NCBI RefSeq assembly: GCF_014174305.1
Contig: NZ_JABEQH010000010.1
Coordinates: 1-64,000, forward strand
DNA length: 64,000 nucleotides
Source: Gluconacetobacter johannae
Lineage (GTDB): Bacteria > Pseudomonadota > Alphaproteobacteria > Acetobacterales > Acetobacteraceae
Direction: 5' to 3'
Shown: positions 30,339 to 39,754 of the stretch, piece by piece
Layout: every line of letters begins with the position of its first letter
Numbering within the stretch: the stretch's first letter is position 1
The notes under the pieces: model-generated
Seen by the model: only the letters and a program-made list of their open reading frames with translations
The model's database searches: none
Told to the model about the DNA's origin: nothing
Position numbers and translations under genes: made by a program

Positions 30339-30617
30339 ATGTTCGGCTGCAAGACCAAGAAACCCACCCAGGAAGCCCTGAAGGCGACGCATGACGAACT
30401 GCTGTCGCTGAAGTCGCAGGTGGAGCGGCTGATGAACGAGCACGTGACGCCGGTGCTGGCCGACGCGGCCGACAGGGCCGAGCACGTCGTTGCCAATGCG
30501 CGCGAACTGACCGATCATCAGGTCCAGGACGTCACCAGCCGCGTGCGCGCGAAGCCCCTGATCGCCATCGCCATCTTCGCCGCGGTCGGCTATCTGCTCG
30601 GGCGCGTCACCCGGTAG
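30339..30617 (+). CDS. DUF883/ElaB-YqjD-like membrane-anchored protein
   Basis: 92 residues. A helical, charged first part (heptad-like SLKSQVERLMNEH) and a single C-terminal membrane helix PLIAIAIFAAVGYLLGRVTR as in ElaB, YqjD and YgaM, which bind ribosomes at the inner membrane in stationary phase. Divergent from the pseudo-NBD gene and 39 bases ahead of a holin-X-like gene. Confidence 0.85.
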   Translation: MFGCKTKKPTQEALKATHDELLSLKSQVERLMNEHVTPVLADAADRAEHVVANARELTDHQVQDVTSRVRAKPLIAIAIFAAVGYLLGRVTR

Positions 30618-30656
30618 GCCGTCCGAGGAACGCAGCAGAGGGACGAAGCGAGGACC

Positions 30657-31097
30657 ATGAGAATAGCCGAACTTGGCAAGGCCACCGTGCAGGCGGAACT
30701 GACTGTCCGCCGGCAGATGGCCATCCGCATAGGCCGGCAGGCGGCTTTCCTGGTCATCGCAGGGGTGTTCGGCCTGCTGGCCATCCTGTCGGGCCACGCG
30801 CTGCTGTGGGCGTTCGCCTACCAGACGCTGGGCTTCAGCGTCCTGGGCGCGGCGGTCCTGGTCTTCGCCGCCGATGCCGTCGTCGCCCTGCTGTTCCTGC
30901 TGCTGGGCCGGCGGTCCATCATGACGCCGCAGGAAATCCGCGCGCGCTTCGAACGCGACCACGCGATCAACGAACTGCGCCAGGCCATGGCCCTGACGGC
31001 GGTCACCACCGCCGTCGCCGGGCCGGTCGGCCGCCAGGCCGGCCGGGCCATCTGGCATGTCGTGCGGTCGGCCTTCGGCCGGAAGGGCAAGGCCTGA
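30657..31097 (+). CDS. Phage-holin-superfamily (holin X/YqjE-like) membrane protein
   Basis: 146 residues. Two adjoining membrane helices (about 30-90) flanked by amphipathic ends, as in YqjE, which is coupled to YqjD in many proteobacteria. The pair yqjD-yqjE here supports that reading. Not a phage lysis gene; there are no phage neighbours. Confidence 0.8.
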   Translation: MRIAELGKATVQAELTVRRQMAIRIGRQAAFLVIAGVFGLLAILSGHALLWAFAYQTLGFSVLGAAVLVFAADAVVALLFLLLGRRSIMTPQEIRARFERDHAINELRQAMALTAVTTAVAGPVGRQAGRAIWHVVRSAFGRKGKA

Positions 31098-31207
31098 CCC
31101 CCTTTTCCGCCGGAAACGGAGGGATGGCATTGCCGGAAGGTATCCATGCTGAAATTGCATTGGCCCCCGTCCGGCATTTCTGGAAACGTGCCCCCGGATG
31201 ATGATCG

Positions 31208-31234
31208 TGAGCACGCGAACGGTTCGTGTGCTCA
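31208..31234. promoter_or_regulatory. Operator palindrome upstream of marR
   Basis: TGAGCACGCGAAC and GTTCGTGTGCTCA are inverted with one mismatch and a 1-base centre (arms of 13 bases). It lies 30 bases upstream of the MarR-family start and upstream of the whole efflux operon. Position, length and symmetry fit a dimeric MarR binding site giving autoregulation. Confidence 0.6.
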
Positions 31235-31264
31235 TCAAATTGGGAAGCCGGGTAGCAGAAACGG

Positions 31265-31780
31265 ATGGCCGAGACCGAGCGGAGCGCGCGGGAGCGATCC
31301 TTTGGACGTCGCCTGGCCCATCTGGGGGCCGCCTGGCGGCGCCAGATCGATCATGACCTGCGGGATTTCGGCCTGACCGAGGCCACCTGGCGCCCTATCC
31401 TGTACCTGGGCCTGCTGCCGCCCCCGGTCCGGCAGAGCGACCTTGCCCGCGCGCTGGAGATCGAGGCCCCCTCGCTGGCGCGCCTGCTGGACGTGCTGGA
31501 ACGCAGGGGCCTGATCGTACGCACCCGCGACAAGGAAGACCGCCGCGCGAAACTGGTGCGCCTGAGCCCCGGCGGCCAGCGCATCGAGCATCAGGTCCGC
31601 CAGGCGGCCGATTCCGTCTCGGCCCGCCTGTTGCGTGACGTGACACCCAACGAATTGCAGGCCTGCTACGCGGTGTTCGACCGGATCGAAAGCGCGCTGG
31701 GCGCCCCGCGCGACGCCGATGGCGCGCCCATCGCCGAGACCGTGGCGGCCGGAACCGTGGCGGCGCTGCCATGCGGCTGA
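31265..31780 (+). CDS. MarR-family transcriptional regulator
   Basis: 171 residues. Winged helix with SDLARALEIEAPSLARLLDVLERRG as recognition region (about 57-82) and the wing DKEDRRAKLVRLSPGG. First gene of an efflux operon: its end overlaps the FUSC transporter by 10 bases. A near-perfect palindrome 30 bases upstream is the likely operator. Aromatic acids are the typical MarR ligands in such operons; the real ligand is unknown. Confidence 0.93.
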   Translation: MAETERSARERSFGRRLAHLGAAWRRQIDHDLRDFGLTEATWRPILYLGLLPPPVRQSDLARALEIEAPSLARLLDVLERRGLIVRTRDKEDRRAKLVRLSPGGQRIEHQVRQAADSVSARLLRDVTPNELQACYAVFDRIESALGAPRDADGAPIAETVAAGTVAALPCG

Positions 31781-33999
31781 TCCCGCCGGGCAGCGCGCTG
31801 TCCCTGTCGACCCCCCTGATCCGCTTCGGCAACGTCGCCTTTCCGAAATGGAAAATCATCAGGCCGACGGCGGCCTATGCGGCGCGGGTGCTGCTGGCGC
31901 TCGGGCTGGCGCTGTTCCTGTCGTTCTATTTCCAGCTCCAGACACCGATGTCGTCGGTGACGACGGTCCTGATCGTCGCCAATCCGGTCGTCGGCGCCAT
32001 GGTGTCCAAAAGCTTCTGGCGCATCTTCGGCACGGTGATCGGGGCGGCCGGCGCCATCGTCCTGATGGCCCTGTTTCCGCAATCGCCGCTGCTGTACTTC
32101 CTCGGCCTGTCGCTGATTATCGGCATCGCCTGCTGCGTGTCGACCCTGCTGCGCTTCTTCAAGGCGTATGCCGCCGTGCTGACGGGCTATACCATCGTCC
32201 TGATCTCGGTCTCGGCCTTCAGCGAGCCCGACCATATCTTCATGTCCGCGATGTCGCGCCTGTCGGCGGTGACGGTGGGCATCGTCTGCACGGCGGTCGT
32301 CTTCCTGGTCACGTCCGTCAGCCATCCCGAGCGGATCCTGCGGCAGGTGGACCAGACCCTGCGTAATATCACCGCCCGCTTCTCGCACCCCGCGGACCTC
32401 GAAGGGGCGGTCGCCGGCTCCACCCTGATGCCCGACGACAGCGGCCAGCCGCTGTCGTTCCGGGCCATGACGGTGACCAGCTACGACGAACGCGCGCGCC
32501 TGCTGTCGCAGGCCAACGCGCTGGTCGAGGCGATCGAATATGCGGCCGCCGACAATTTCGCCATCGGCCGGCGCGCCCGCGGCCTGCACGCCGGCGTGGC
32601 CCGCCTGCTGGGATTGCTGAGCACCCATCACCCGATCTGGGAGGATGTGCCGCTCGACACCCCGCATTCGGCCGAGGCGCGCCGGATCGTGCAGGAGGTG
32701 ATGGCGCTGTTCGCCGCCACCCCGCCCGAGAACCTGCATCTGGACGACCCCGGCGACATGCGCGCGCGCATCGCCGCCGCCATCGCCCGCCTGGACGAAC
32801 TGACCGAGCAGACGCAGGACCTGCCGACGATCGCGTTCATCGACAACGAGCGCGACATCCTGGACCAGTTGCGCGCCGCGCTGGACGATTTCGTGGGGCC
32901 GCAGCAGCGCGTCCGCCGCCTGCCGCTGAAGGCGTATTTCGACTGGCCGGCGGCCCTGCGCAACGGCGCGCGCGGGGTATGCGTAACGTTGCTGGGCTGC
33001 CTGGCCTGGTACGTCCTGCGCTGGTCGAACGGCGCCACGATGCTGACGTACCTGATCCCGGCCTCGTGCCTGCTGGCGACCAGCCCGCTGGCGTCGCGGG
33101 CCAGCACCATGTTCGCCAGCGGCACGCTGGTCGCCATTCCCGCGGCCTTTATCTGCCAGACCTACATGCTGCCGCGCATCGACGGATATCCGCTGCTGTG
33201 GCTGGCGCTGTCGGTCTGCCTGCTGCCGGGCATCTGGATCCAGTTCCATCCGCGCCATGCCATGCGCGGCTTCGGCTATGCGGTGTTCTTCAACGCGATG
33301 GTGCAGATCCGCAACCCGATTTCCTATGACGATATCTCGCTGATGAACCTGTGGCTGTCGTACCTCATCGCCCTGGTCGGGCTGGTCCTGGTGTTCAGGG
33401 TGATCCTGCCGGCCGACCACCGGCTGGATACCGGGCGGCTGGTGATGTCGATCGTCCGGGCCACCGAACATCTGGCGTGTCGGCCGATCCACCGGCAGGT
33501 GGACTGGATGGTGTGGGAAAACCTGCAGATGCAGAAGATCCTGCGCCTGATCCAGCGATTCTCGCTCGTCGCGCCGCCGCGCCGGGTGTACGAGGTCACG
33601 GACGCGGCCTTCATCGCCGTGTCGCTGGGCCGGGTGGTCGCGCGCCTGCGCGGCCTGGCCCAGAACCCGGCGGTGCATCAGGACGACCGCGACCGCACGC
33701 GCGCGGCCCTGGCCGCCTTCCGCCACCTCCGCAGCCGCCCGGGCCTGACCGCAACGACCCTGCGCGAAACCGCCCAGGCGATCATGACGCATGTCGAGGG
33801 ACGGCACGCGGCCTCGCACGTGCCCACGCGCCGGATCGCCGCGTGCCTCGAACAGGCGTCCCTGCTGCTGGACGCGATTCCGGGATTCTTCCATACGCAT
33901 GGACCGCTGCAACTGGCGGCCGACATGCCGGGCGCCGATAACCGGCTGACCCTCGCCATCCCTCCGGGAACGCCCCTGTTCGGAATGAAAGCCGCATGA
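31771..33999 (+). CDS. aaeB: FUSC-family (AaeB-like) efflux transporter
   Basis: 742 residues. Two sets of membrane helices (about 30-170 and 400-560) each followed by a cytosolic domain, as in AaeB and the fusaric-acid resistance proteins. It exports hydroxylated aromatic acids with the membrane fusion protein encoded downstream. The ATG overlaps the marR end by 10 bases and its own stop overlaps the next ATG by 4. Confidence 0.92.
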   Translation: MRLIPPGSALSLSTPLIRFGNVAFPKWKIIRPTAAYAARVLLALGLALFLSFYFQLQTPMSSVTTVLIVANPVVGAMVSKSFWRIFGTVIGAAGAIVLMALFPQSPLLYFLGLSLIIGIACCVSTLLRFFKAYAAVLTGYTIVLISVSAFSEPDHIFMSAMSRLSAVTVGIVCTAVVFLVTSVSHPERILRQVDQTLRNITARFSHPADLEGAVAGSTLMPDDSGQPLSFRAMTVTSYDERARLLSQANALVEAIEYAAADNFAIGRRARGLHAGVARLLGLLSTHHPIWEDVPLDTPHSAEARRIVQEVMALFAATPPENLHLDDPGDMRARIAAAIARLDELTEQTQDLPTIAFIDNERDILDQLRAALDDFVGPQQRVRRLPLKAYFDWPAALRNGARGVCVTLLGCLAWYVLRWSNGATMLTYLIPASCLLATSPLASRASTMFASGTLVAIPAAFICQTYMLPRIDGYPLLWLALSVCLLPGIWIQFHPRHAMRGFGYAVFFNAMVQIRNPISYDDISLMNLWLSYLIALVGLVLVFRVILPADHRLDTGRLVMSIVRATEHLACRPIHRQVDWMVWENLQMQKILRLIQRFSLVAPPRRVYEVTDAAFIAVSLGRVVARLRGLAQNPAVHQDDRDRTRAALAAFRHLRSRPGLTATTLRETAQAIMTHVEGRHAASHVPTRRIAACLEQASLLLDAIPGFFHTHGPLQLAADMPGADNRLTLAIPPGTPLFGMKAA

Positions 34000-34193
34000 T
34001 GCTGACCGAGTTCAATTTCTTCGGCGTCTTCATGGCCCCGATCGTCGTCTACGCGATCGCGGCCCTGCCCGTGACCATGCTGATCCGCTTCGTGCTCTGG
34101 TGGAGCGGCATCATGAAATGGTTCTGGCACCTCGCCCTGTTCGAGGTCGCCCTGTACACCTGCGTCCTCTGCCTGATGATCCTCTACGTCTGA
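33996..34193 (+). CDS. aaeX: DUF1656 (AaeX-like) small membrane protein
   Basis: 65 residues with two membrane helices (APIVVYAIAALPVTMLIRFVL and a second one ending in MILYV, described in part). This small partner accompanies FUSC transporters and HlyD-type proteins in aaeXAB operons. ATGA overlap with the FUSC gene. Confidence 0.9.
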   Translation: MMLTEFNFFGVFMAPIVVYAIAALPVTMLIRFVLWWSGIMKWFWHLALFEVALYTCVLCLMILYV

Positions 34194-34226
34194 ACTGCTG
34201 CCCCCAGGAAGGTTCGAGAATTTACA

Positions 34227-35138
34227 ATGCCCCTTCTGCGCACCCTGATCCGCGTGGTCCTGACCCTGACCGTGGTGGCCCTGGCCATCGTCATGGGCGT
34301 CACCCTCTGGGACACCTACATGATCGCGCCATGGACCCGCGACGGGCGCGTCCGCGTCTATGTGGTGGACGTGGCGCCGGAAGTGCCCGGCACCGTGGTG
34401 CAGGTGCCGGTGGTGGACAACCAGTTCGTCCATAAGGGCGACCCGCTGTTCGTGCTGGACCCCGTGCGCTTCCGCCTGGCGATCCGCGAGGCCCAGGCCC
34501 GGCTGGACGGCGCGCTGGAAGAGCTGAAGCTGAAGCAGAACGACGCGAAGCGCCGCATGGGCCTGGGCGGCATCGTCTCGGCCGAAGAACAGGAAGTGTT
34601 CAATTCGAACGTGGCGACCCAGGTCGCCGCCGTCGACGCCGCGCGCGCCTCGCTGGACCTGGCGAAGCTGAACCTGCAACGCTCGGTCCTCTATTCCCCG
34701 GTCAACGGCTATGTCACCAACCTGAACCTGCGGGTGGGCGACTATGTGACCTCGGGCGCCGCGCGCCTGGCGGTGATCGACGCCGATTCCTACTGGGTGA
34801 ACGGCTATTTCGAGGAAACCAAGATGTGGGGCGTGCATGTCGGTGACGTCGCCCGCGTCAAGCTGATGGGCTACAAGCAGATCATGCCCGGCCATGTCGT
34901 CTCCATCGCCCGCGGCATCAACGACCAGAACGGCGCCCCCGACCGCCTGGGCCTGCAGGACGTCAACCCGATCTTCACCTGGGTCCGCCTGGCGCAGCGC
35001 ATTCCCGTGCGTATCCATCTTGACCACGTGCCCGACAGCGTGACGCTGGCCGCCGGCATGACCTGCACCGTCACCGTCGGCCCCGAATCCCGGGGGCAGC
35101 GGGGACGCCTGACCACCTGGCTGCAAGACCATCTGTAA
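34227..35138 (+). CDS. aaeA: HlyD-family membrane fusion protein (AaeA-like)
   Basis: 303 residues. One N-terminal helix, then the biotinyl-lipoyl-like and hairpin domains: APWTRDGRVRVYVVDVAPEVPG, KGDPLFVLDP, an alpha-hairpin of about 60 residues, and the matching LYSPVNGYVTNLNLRVGDYV. It bridges the FUSC pump and the NodT channel. 33 bases after aaeX. Confidence 0.92.
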   Translation: MPLLRTLIRVVLTLTVVALAIVMGVTLWDTYMIAPWTRDGRVRVYVVDVAPEVPGTVVQVPVVDNQFVHKGDPLFVLDPVRFRLAIREAQARLDGALEELKLKQNDAKRRMGLGGIVSAEEQEVFNSNVATQVAAVDAARASLDLAKLNLQRSVLYSPVNGYVTNLNLRVGDYVTSGAARLAVIDADSYWVNGYFEETKMWGVHVGDVARVKLMGYKQIMPGHVVSIARGINDQNGAPDRLGLQDVNPIFTWVRLAQRIPVRIHLDHVPDSVTLAAGMTCTVTVGPESRGQRGRLTTWLQDHL

Positions 35139-35154
35139 GGCGCCCGGCACCCCC

Positions 35155-36672
35155 ATGACCATGAAGACGATGACCCGAAGGGCCGGCCTGTTCCTGACCT
35201 CCGCCCTGTTCCTGGCAGGGTGCACGGTCGGGCCGCGCTACCAGCCCGACCGGATGAAGCTGCCGCCGGCCTTCACCGAGGACGAGCATCCGGCCACCCC
35301 GGACGAGATCGCGCGCACCAATGCCGAATTGAAGGAATGGTGGCACCGGTTCGACGACCCGGAGCTGGACAGGCTGATCGACCGCGCGATCGCGGGCAAT
35401 TACGACCTGCAGATCGCCGGCCAGCGCATCCTGGCCGAGCGCGCGCTGCGCGACGTCCAGGCCTCGGCCTGGTATCCGCAGGTGGACGCCAACACCACCA
35501 ACGGCGACAGCCGCTATTCGCTGAACGTCGACAACTGGCCGCTGCGTCCGGGCAACCCGGCCAACCGGCCCGGCGCGTCCTACCTGTCGTACGGCGTCAG
35601 CGCCAGTTGGCAGGTCGATGTGTTCGGCCGCATCCGCCGCAGTGTCGAGGCCCAGGAACACGCGGTCGAACAGACGATCGAGGAACGCCGCGCCGTCCTG
35701 ATGACCATGCTGTCCTCGCTGGCCAGCGACTATATGGTGCTGCGCGACACGCAGTTGCGGCTGGATATTTCCAACCGCAACATCCGCGTGGCGCAGGACG
35801 CCTACGATCTGACGCAGCGCCTGTACCTCGAAGGGGTGGGCAATACGCTGCAGATCGCCCAGGCCAAGGCCGAACTGGACGCCCAGCTGGCGGCCCGCGA
35901 ACCCCTGCGTACCCATATCGCGCAGATCACCCACGCCCTCGACGTGCTGATGGGCCAGATGCCCGGCACGACCGAAGCCGAATTGAAAATCGCCCGGCCG
36001 CTGCCCAGGGTGCCGGCCTTCCCCGCCACCCTGCCATCCATCGTGCTGGCCAACCGGCCCGACATCCGCCGCGCCGAACGCGCCTATGCCGAGGCCACGG
36101 CCCGCATCGGCGTCGCCGTCGCCCAGATGTACCCGAATTTCAGCATTCCGCTGAACTTCAACCCCAATGCCTCGGCCATGTACCAGCTGTTCGAGGCCGG
36201 GGCGCTGAGCTGGCAGTTCTTCATGCTGGCGTCGGTGCCGCTGATGCATGGCGGCAAGCTGACCGGCCAGATCCGCGCCGCCCAGGCCGCGGCCGAGGCC
36301 AGCCGCCTGGGCTACCGGCAGACGGTGCTGCAGGCGTTCCGCGAGGTCGAGGACGCGATGGCCGCGTGGCACGACGACGTCGAACATACCGAACTGCTGC
36401 ACCGGGCGGCGGAAGACAGCACCCTGGCCAGCCAGCGCGCGCGCAAGCTGTACGGCGCGGGCCTGGTCGGCTTCCTGGAGGTGCTGACCACCGAACGCAC
36501 CGCCCTGGCCGCCGAAAATGCCGAGGCCGTGGCCCAGCTTGAACGGTTGCAGGACGCCATCGACCTGTACACCGCCATGGGCGCCGGCTGGCAGGGCGTC
36601 GCGGTCACGGCGGCCGCTCTGCCGGTGTCGCTGGAAACGCAGAACGTCCTGGCCCGGGCGCTGAAACAGTAA
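35155..36672 (+). CDS. NodT-family outer-membrane efflux lipoprotein
   Basis: 505 residues. Signal peptide with lipobox LAGC (near residue 22), then VGPRYQPDRMKLPP, typical of NodT/OprM-type TolC channels. Two TolC repeats with long helices (SLASDYMVLRDTQLRL and TVLQAFREVEDAMAAW) are clear. It completes the tripartite exporter with aaeB and aaeA. 16 bases after aaeA. Its stop lies just before hairpin repeat copy 6. Confidence 0.94.
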   Translation: MTMKTMTRRAGLFLTSALFLAGCTVGPRYQPDRMKLPPAFTEDEHPATPDEIARTNAELKEWWHRFDDPELDRLIDRAIAGNYDLQIAGQRILAERALRDVQASAWYPQVDANTTNGDSRYSLNVDNWPLRPGNPANRPGASYLSYGVSASWQVDVFGRIRRSVEAQEHAVEQTIEERRAVLMTMLSSLASDYMVLRDTQLRLDISNRNIRVAQDAYDLTQRLYLEGVGNTLQIAQAKAELDAQLAAREPLRTHIAQITHALDVLMGQMPGTTEAELKIARPLPRVPAFPATLPSIVLANRPDIRRAERAYAEATARIGVAVAQMYPNFSIPLNFNPNASAMYQLFEAGALSWQFFMLASVPLMHGGKLTGQIRAAQAAAEASRLGYRQTVLQAFREVEDAMAAWHDDVEHTELLHRAAEDSTLASQRARKLYGAGLVGFLEVLTTERTALAAENAEAVAQLERLQDAIDLYTAMGAGWQGVAVTAAALPVSLETQNVLARALKQ

Positions 36673-36674
36673 GA

Positions 36675-36825
36675 GACGGTCGGGCGTTGCCCTTGTCCCA
36701 CCAAAGGGCAGTCGCCCTTTGGAAACCCATTCGGTATCAAATTGATTGGGGTGCAGGGCCTCAGGCCCTGCCGGGTCCAGGGCAGAGCCCTGGTTATACG
36801 TCAATCTCAAGGCGGGTCGGTATTA
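36675..36825. repeat. Modular hairpin repeat, copy 6 (large, inverted relative to copy 7)
   Basis: About 150 bases with four hairpins, among them CCAAAGGGCAGTCGCCCTTTGG, GCAGGGCCTCAGGCCCTGC and CCAGGGCAGAGCCCTGG. By eye it is over 85 % identical to the reverse complement of 63205-63357. It fills the space between the convergent nodT and Nudix genes. The bases TTA at 36823-36825 are the stop codon of the Nudix gene and also the end of the element. Confidence 0.85.
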
Positions 36826-37353
36826 TTTGATGAAATAGAAATGCCACACGGGGGAAAGAGGTTTCCCCAACCACGCGTTCAAAAGTGCGCGGGACGCGGG
36901 AAAGAGCGGATCGGGCAGACATTCGCGGCGCATCCACGCCCAGCACGCGAAGACATGCGGCTCGAGAACCTGAGGCTCCACGTCGTCGCCAACCGCCGCC
37001 ACCACCCCGCAGGTAAGCGCGGAAACGGGGGCCGCACCGTCCAGGACCATAATCGTCGCGGTCACCGGTGCGAGAATGGTCAGTCCCGTTTCTTCGGCGA
37101 TCTCCCGCACGGCCGCCTGTTCGAAACTTTCCCCGGCTTCGACATGGCCGCCGGGCAGGCACCAGCTTTCCGGCTCGCCCATTTTTATCCGGCGCCCCAG
37201 CAGCACCTCGCCCTTGCCGTTCAGGACAATGGCGCCGACCCCGACGGTCGCGTTGCGTCGATGACGGTCCGGGGCCAGAGGGCCTGGGGTCCCTTGGCCG
37301 GGGTCGGGCAGAACCCGCCCTTCCCCGGCCCGATCGGTTACGACCAACGCCAC
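36823..37353 (-). CDS. Nudix hydrolase
   Basis: 176 residues from a GTG that overlaps the xfp stop by 16 bases; the start is uncertain because no ATG is near. The Nudix box [23 protein letters not shown] (described; G-x5-E-x7-R-E-x2-E-E pattern) is complete, preceded by ESWCLPGG. Related proteins hydrolyse nucleoside diphosphate derivatives such as dihydroneopterin triphosphate. The stop codon is part of hairpin repeat copy 6. Confidence 0.85.
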   Translation of the reverse strand: MALVVTDRAGEGRVLPDPGQGTPGPLAPDRHRRNATVGVGAIVLNGKGEVLLGRRIKMGEPESWCLPGGHVEAGESFEQAAVREIAEETGLTILAPVTATIMVLDGAAPVSALTCGVVAAVGDDVEPQVLEPHVFACWAWMRRECLPDPLFPASRALLNAWLGKPLSPVWHFYFIK

Positions 37354-39719
37354 TCCTCGATTTCGGGCATGTCCCGCCCATGTTCGGCGATGTAGCGCGT
37401 GTGATCGACCAGCTTGTCGCGGATCGCCTGCTTGGCGTAGGCCGCGCGGGTGGCCAGGCCCGGCACGCGGTCGATGACGTTCGACACCAGATGGAAGCGG
37501 TCCAGATGGTTACGCACCACCATGTCGAAGGGGGTGGTCGTCGATCCTTCCTCGCGGAATCCGTGGACGTGGAAGTTCCGCGCGTTGGCCCGCCGGTAGA
37601 TCAGCTTGTGGATCAGCTGCGGATAGCCGTGGAAGGCGAAGATCACAGGCGTGTCCGGGGGAAACAGCGCGTCGAACGTGGAATCCGGCAGGCCGTGCGG
37701 ATGCTGGCTGGCGGATTCCAGCGTCATCAGGTCGACGATATTGACCACGCGGATCTTCAGGTCCGGCACATGCTCGCGCAGCAGCTTGACGGCGGCCAGC
37801 GTTTCGATGGTGGGCACGTCGCCCGCACAGGCCATCACCACGTCGGGCGTGCCGCCCTTGTCGGTGCTGGCCCATTCCCAGATGCCGATGCCCGAGCTGC
37901 AATGGCGGATGGCGGCATCCATGTCCAGCCACTGGGCCTCGGGCTGCTTGCCGGCGACGATGACGTTGATGCGGTCCCAGCTTTGCAGGCAATGCGCTGC
38001 CGTGCACAGCAGCGTGTTGGCATCGGGCGGCAGGTAGACGCGGACGATATCGGCCTTCTTGTTGATGACATGGTCGATGAAGCCGGGGTCCTGGTGGCTG
38101 AATCCGTTATGGTCCTGCCGCCAGACATGCGACGTCAGCAGGTAGTTCAGCGAGGCGATCGACCGCCGCCACGGCACCTCGCGCGAGGTCTTCAGCCATT
38201 TCGCATGCTGGTTGACCATCGAATCGACGATGTGGATGAACGCCTCGTAGCAGGACATGAAGCCGTGGCGGCCGGTCAGCAGGTAGCCTTCCAGCCAGCC
38301 CTGGCAGGTGTGCTCGCTGAGGATTTCCATGACATGGCCGTCGCGGGCCAGATGGTCGTCATAATCCAGCGTCTCGGCGTTCCAGGCGCGGTTGGTGACG
38401 TCCAGCACCGCGTTCAGCCGGTTCGAATTGTTCTCGTCCGGCGCCAGCACGCGGAAATTGCGCGACGCCAGGTTTTCCTTCATCACGTCGCGCAGCCACG
38501 CCCCCAGGACCCGCGTGCCCTCGGCCGTATCGTGGCCGGGCGCGGCCAGCGGCACGGCGTGGCCCGTGATGTCCGGCAGTTTCAGCGGATGCCTCAACTG
38601 CCCTCCATTGGCATGGGGGTTGGCGCTCATGCGCCGGTCGCCCACCGGGGCCAGCGCCGCGATCTCGGGGAACAGGCGGCCGGTTTCGTCGAACAGTTCC
38701 TCGGGCCGGTAGCTACGCAACCAGCTTTCCAGCGCCTGCAGGTGCCCCGGCTGGGTCAGGTCCGAGAACGGCACCTGGTGCGACCGCCAGTAGCCCTCGG
38801 TCCGCAGGCCGTCGATCTCCTTCGGGCCGGTCCAGCCCTTGGGGCTTCGCAGCACGATCATCGGCCAGACCGGACGGGCGGTCTCGCCCCCCTCGCGCGC
38901 CGCCTTCTGGATCGCGGCGATCCGGTCGAACGCCAGGTCCATGGCGGCGGCCATCTTCTGGTGCATCGGGTCGGGGTCGTGGCCTTCGACGAAGATCGGG
39001 TCGTAGCCGTAGCCGCGCAGCAGCGCCGTCAGCTCGGCGGGCGGGATGCGGGCCAGGATGGTCGGGTTCGCGATCTTGTAGCCGTTGAGGTGCAGGATCG
39101 GCAGCACCGCGCCGTCGGTCTGCGGGTCGAGGAACTTGTTGCTGTGCCACGAGGTCGCCAGCGGCCCGGTCTCGGCCTCGCCGTCGCCGACGACGCAGGC
39201 GACGACCAGGTCGGGGTTGTCGAACACGGCGCCATAGGCGTGCGACAGCGAATAGCCCAGTTCCCCGCCCTCATGGATCGAGCCGGGCGTCGTCGCGGCG
39301 GCGTGGCTGGGAATCCCGCCGGGAAAGGAAAACTGCTTCAGCAGCCGGCCAAGCCCTGCCTCGTCCTGCGACACGGCGGGGAAATATTCGCTGTACGTCC
39401 CTTCCAGATAGGTGCTGGCCACGATGCCGGGCGCGCCATGGCCCGGCCCCGCGATGAACAGCACATTGGCGTCGCGCGCGCGGATGATGCGGTTGAGGTG
39501 CAGATACAGGAAATTCAGCCCCGGCGTGGTGCCCCAGTGGCCCAGCAGGCGCGGCTTGGTATGTTCCAGCCGCAGCGGCTCGCGCAGCAGCGGGTTGGCC
39601 ATCAGGTAGATCTGGCCCACGGACAGGTAATTGGCGGCATGCCACCACCGGTTGAACAGCCCGACCTCGGTCGCTGACAGGGGGGATGCCGCCGGCGTCC
39701 CGCTTTTCGTTTCACTCAT
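37338..39719 (-). CDS. xfp: Xylulose-5-phosphate/fructose-6-phosphate phosphoketolase
   Basis: 793 residues. Thiamine-diphosphate enzyme that splits ketose phosphates with inorganic phosphate to acetyl phosphate and an aldose phosphate. The ThDP motif is in [11 protein letters not shown] and the family pattern GPGHGAPG near residue 78 is present. With ackA upstream it forms a bypass: sugar phosphates to acetyl phosphate to acetate and ATP, well known in acetic acid bacteria. AAGGA precedes MSETKS. 35 bases after ackA. Confidence 0.96.
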   Translation of the reverse strand: MSETKSGTPAASPLSATEVGLFNRWWHAANYLSVGQIYLMANPLLREPLRLEHTKPRLLGHWGTTPGLNFLYLHLNRIIRARDANVLFIAGPGHGAPGIVASTYLEGTYSEYFPAVSQDEAGLGRLLKQFSFPGGIPSHAAATTPGSIHEGGELGYSLSHAYGAVFDNPDLVVACVVGDGEAETGPLATSWHSNKFLDPQTDGAVLPILHLNGYKIANPTILARIPPAELTALLRGYGYDPIFVEGHDPDPMHQKMAAAMDLAFDRIAAIQKAAREGGETARPVWPMIVLRSPKGWTGPKEIDGLRTEGYWRSHQVPFSDLTQPGHLQALESWLRSYRPEELFDETGRLFPEIAALAPVGDRRMSANPHANGGQLRHPLKLPDITGHAVPLAAPGHDTAEGTRVLGAWLRDVMKENLASRNFRVLAPDENNSNRLNAVLDVTNRAWNAETLDYDDHLARDGHVMEILSEHTCQGWLEGYLLTGRHGFMSCYEAFIHIVDSMVNQHAKWLKTSREVPWRRSIASLNYLLTSHVWRQDHNGFSHQDPGFIDHVINKKADIVRVYLPPDANTLLCTAAHCLQSWDRINVIVAGKQPEAQWLDMDAAIRHCSSGIGIWEWASTDKGGTPDVVMACAGDVPTIETLAAVKLLREHVPDLKIRVVNIVDLMTLESASQHPHGLPDSTFDALFPPDTPVIFAFHGYPQLIHKLIYRRANARNFHVHGFREEGSTTTPFDMVVRNHLDRFHLVSNVIDRVPGLATRAAYAKQAIRDKLVDHTRYIAEHGRDMPEIEEWRWS

Positions 39720-39754
39720 CTTGGGTCCTTTCGAAACTGTCGCGCAGGGAACGG

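Noticed and set aside
30657-31097. Phage lysis holin
   Set aside because: It belongs to the YqjE-like pair with the DUF883 gene; no phage genes are near.
31666-33912. 748-codon minus-strand open frame
   Set aside because: Antisense to the FUSC transporter; translation is rich in His, Gln and Arg as typical for shadows of GC-rich genes.
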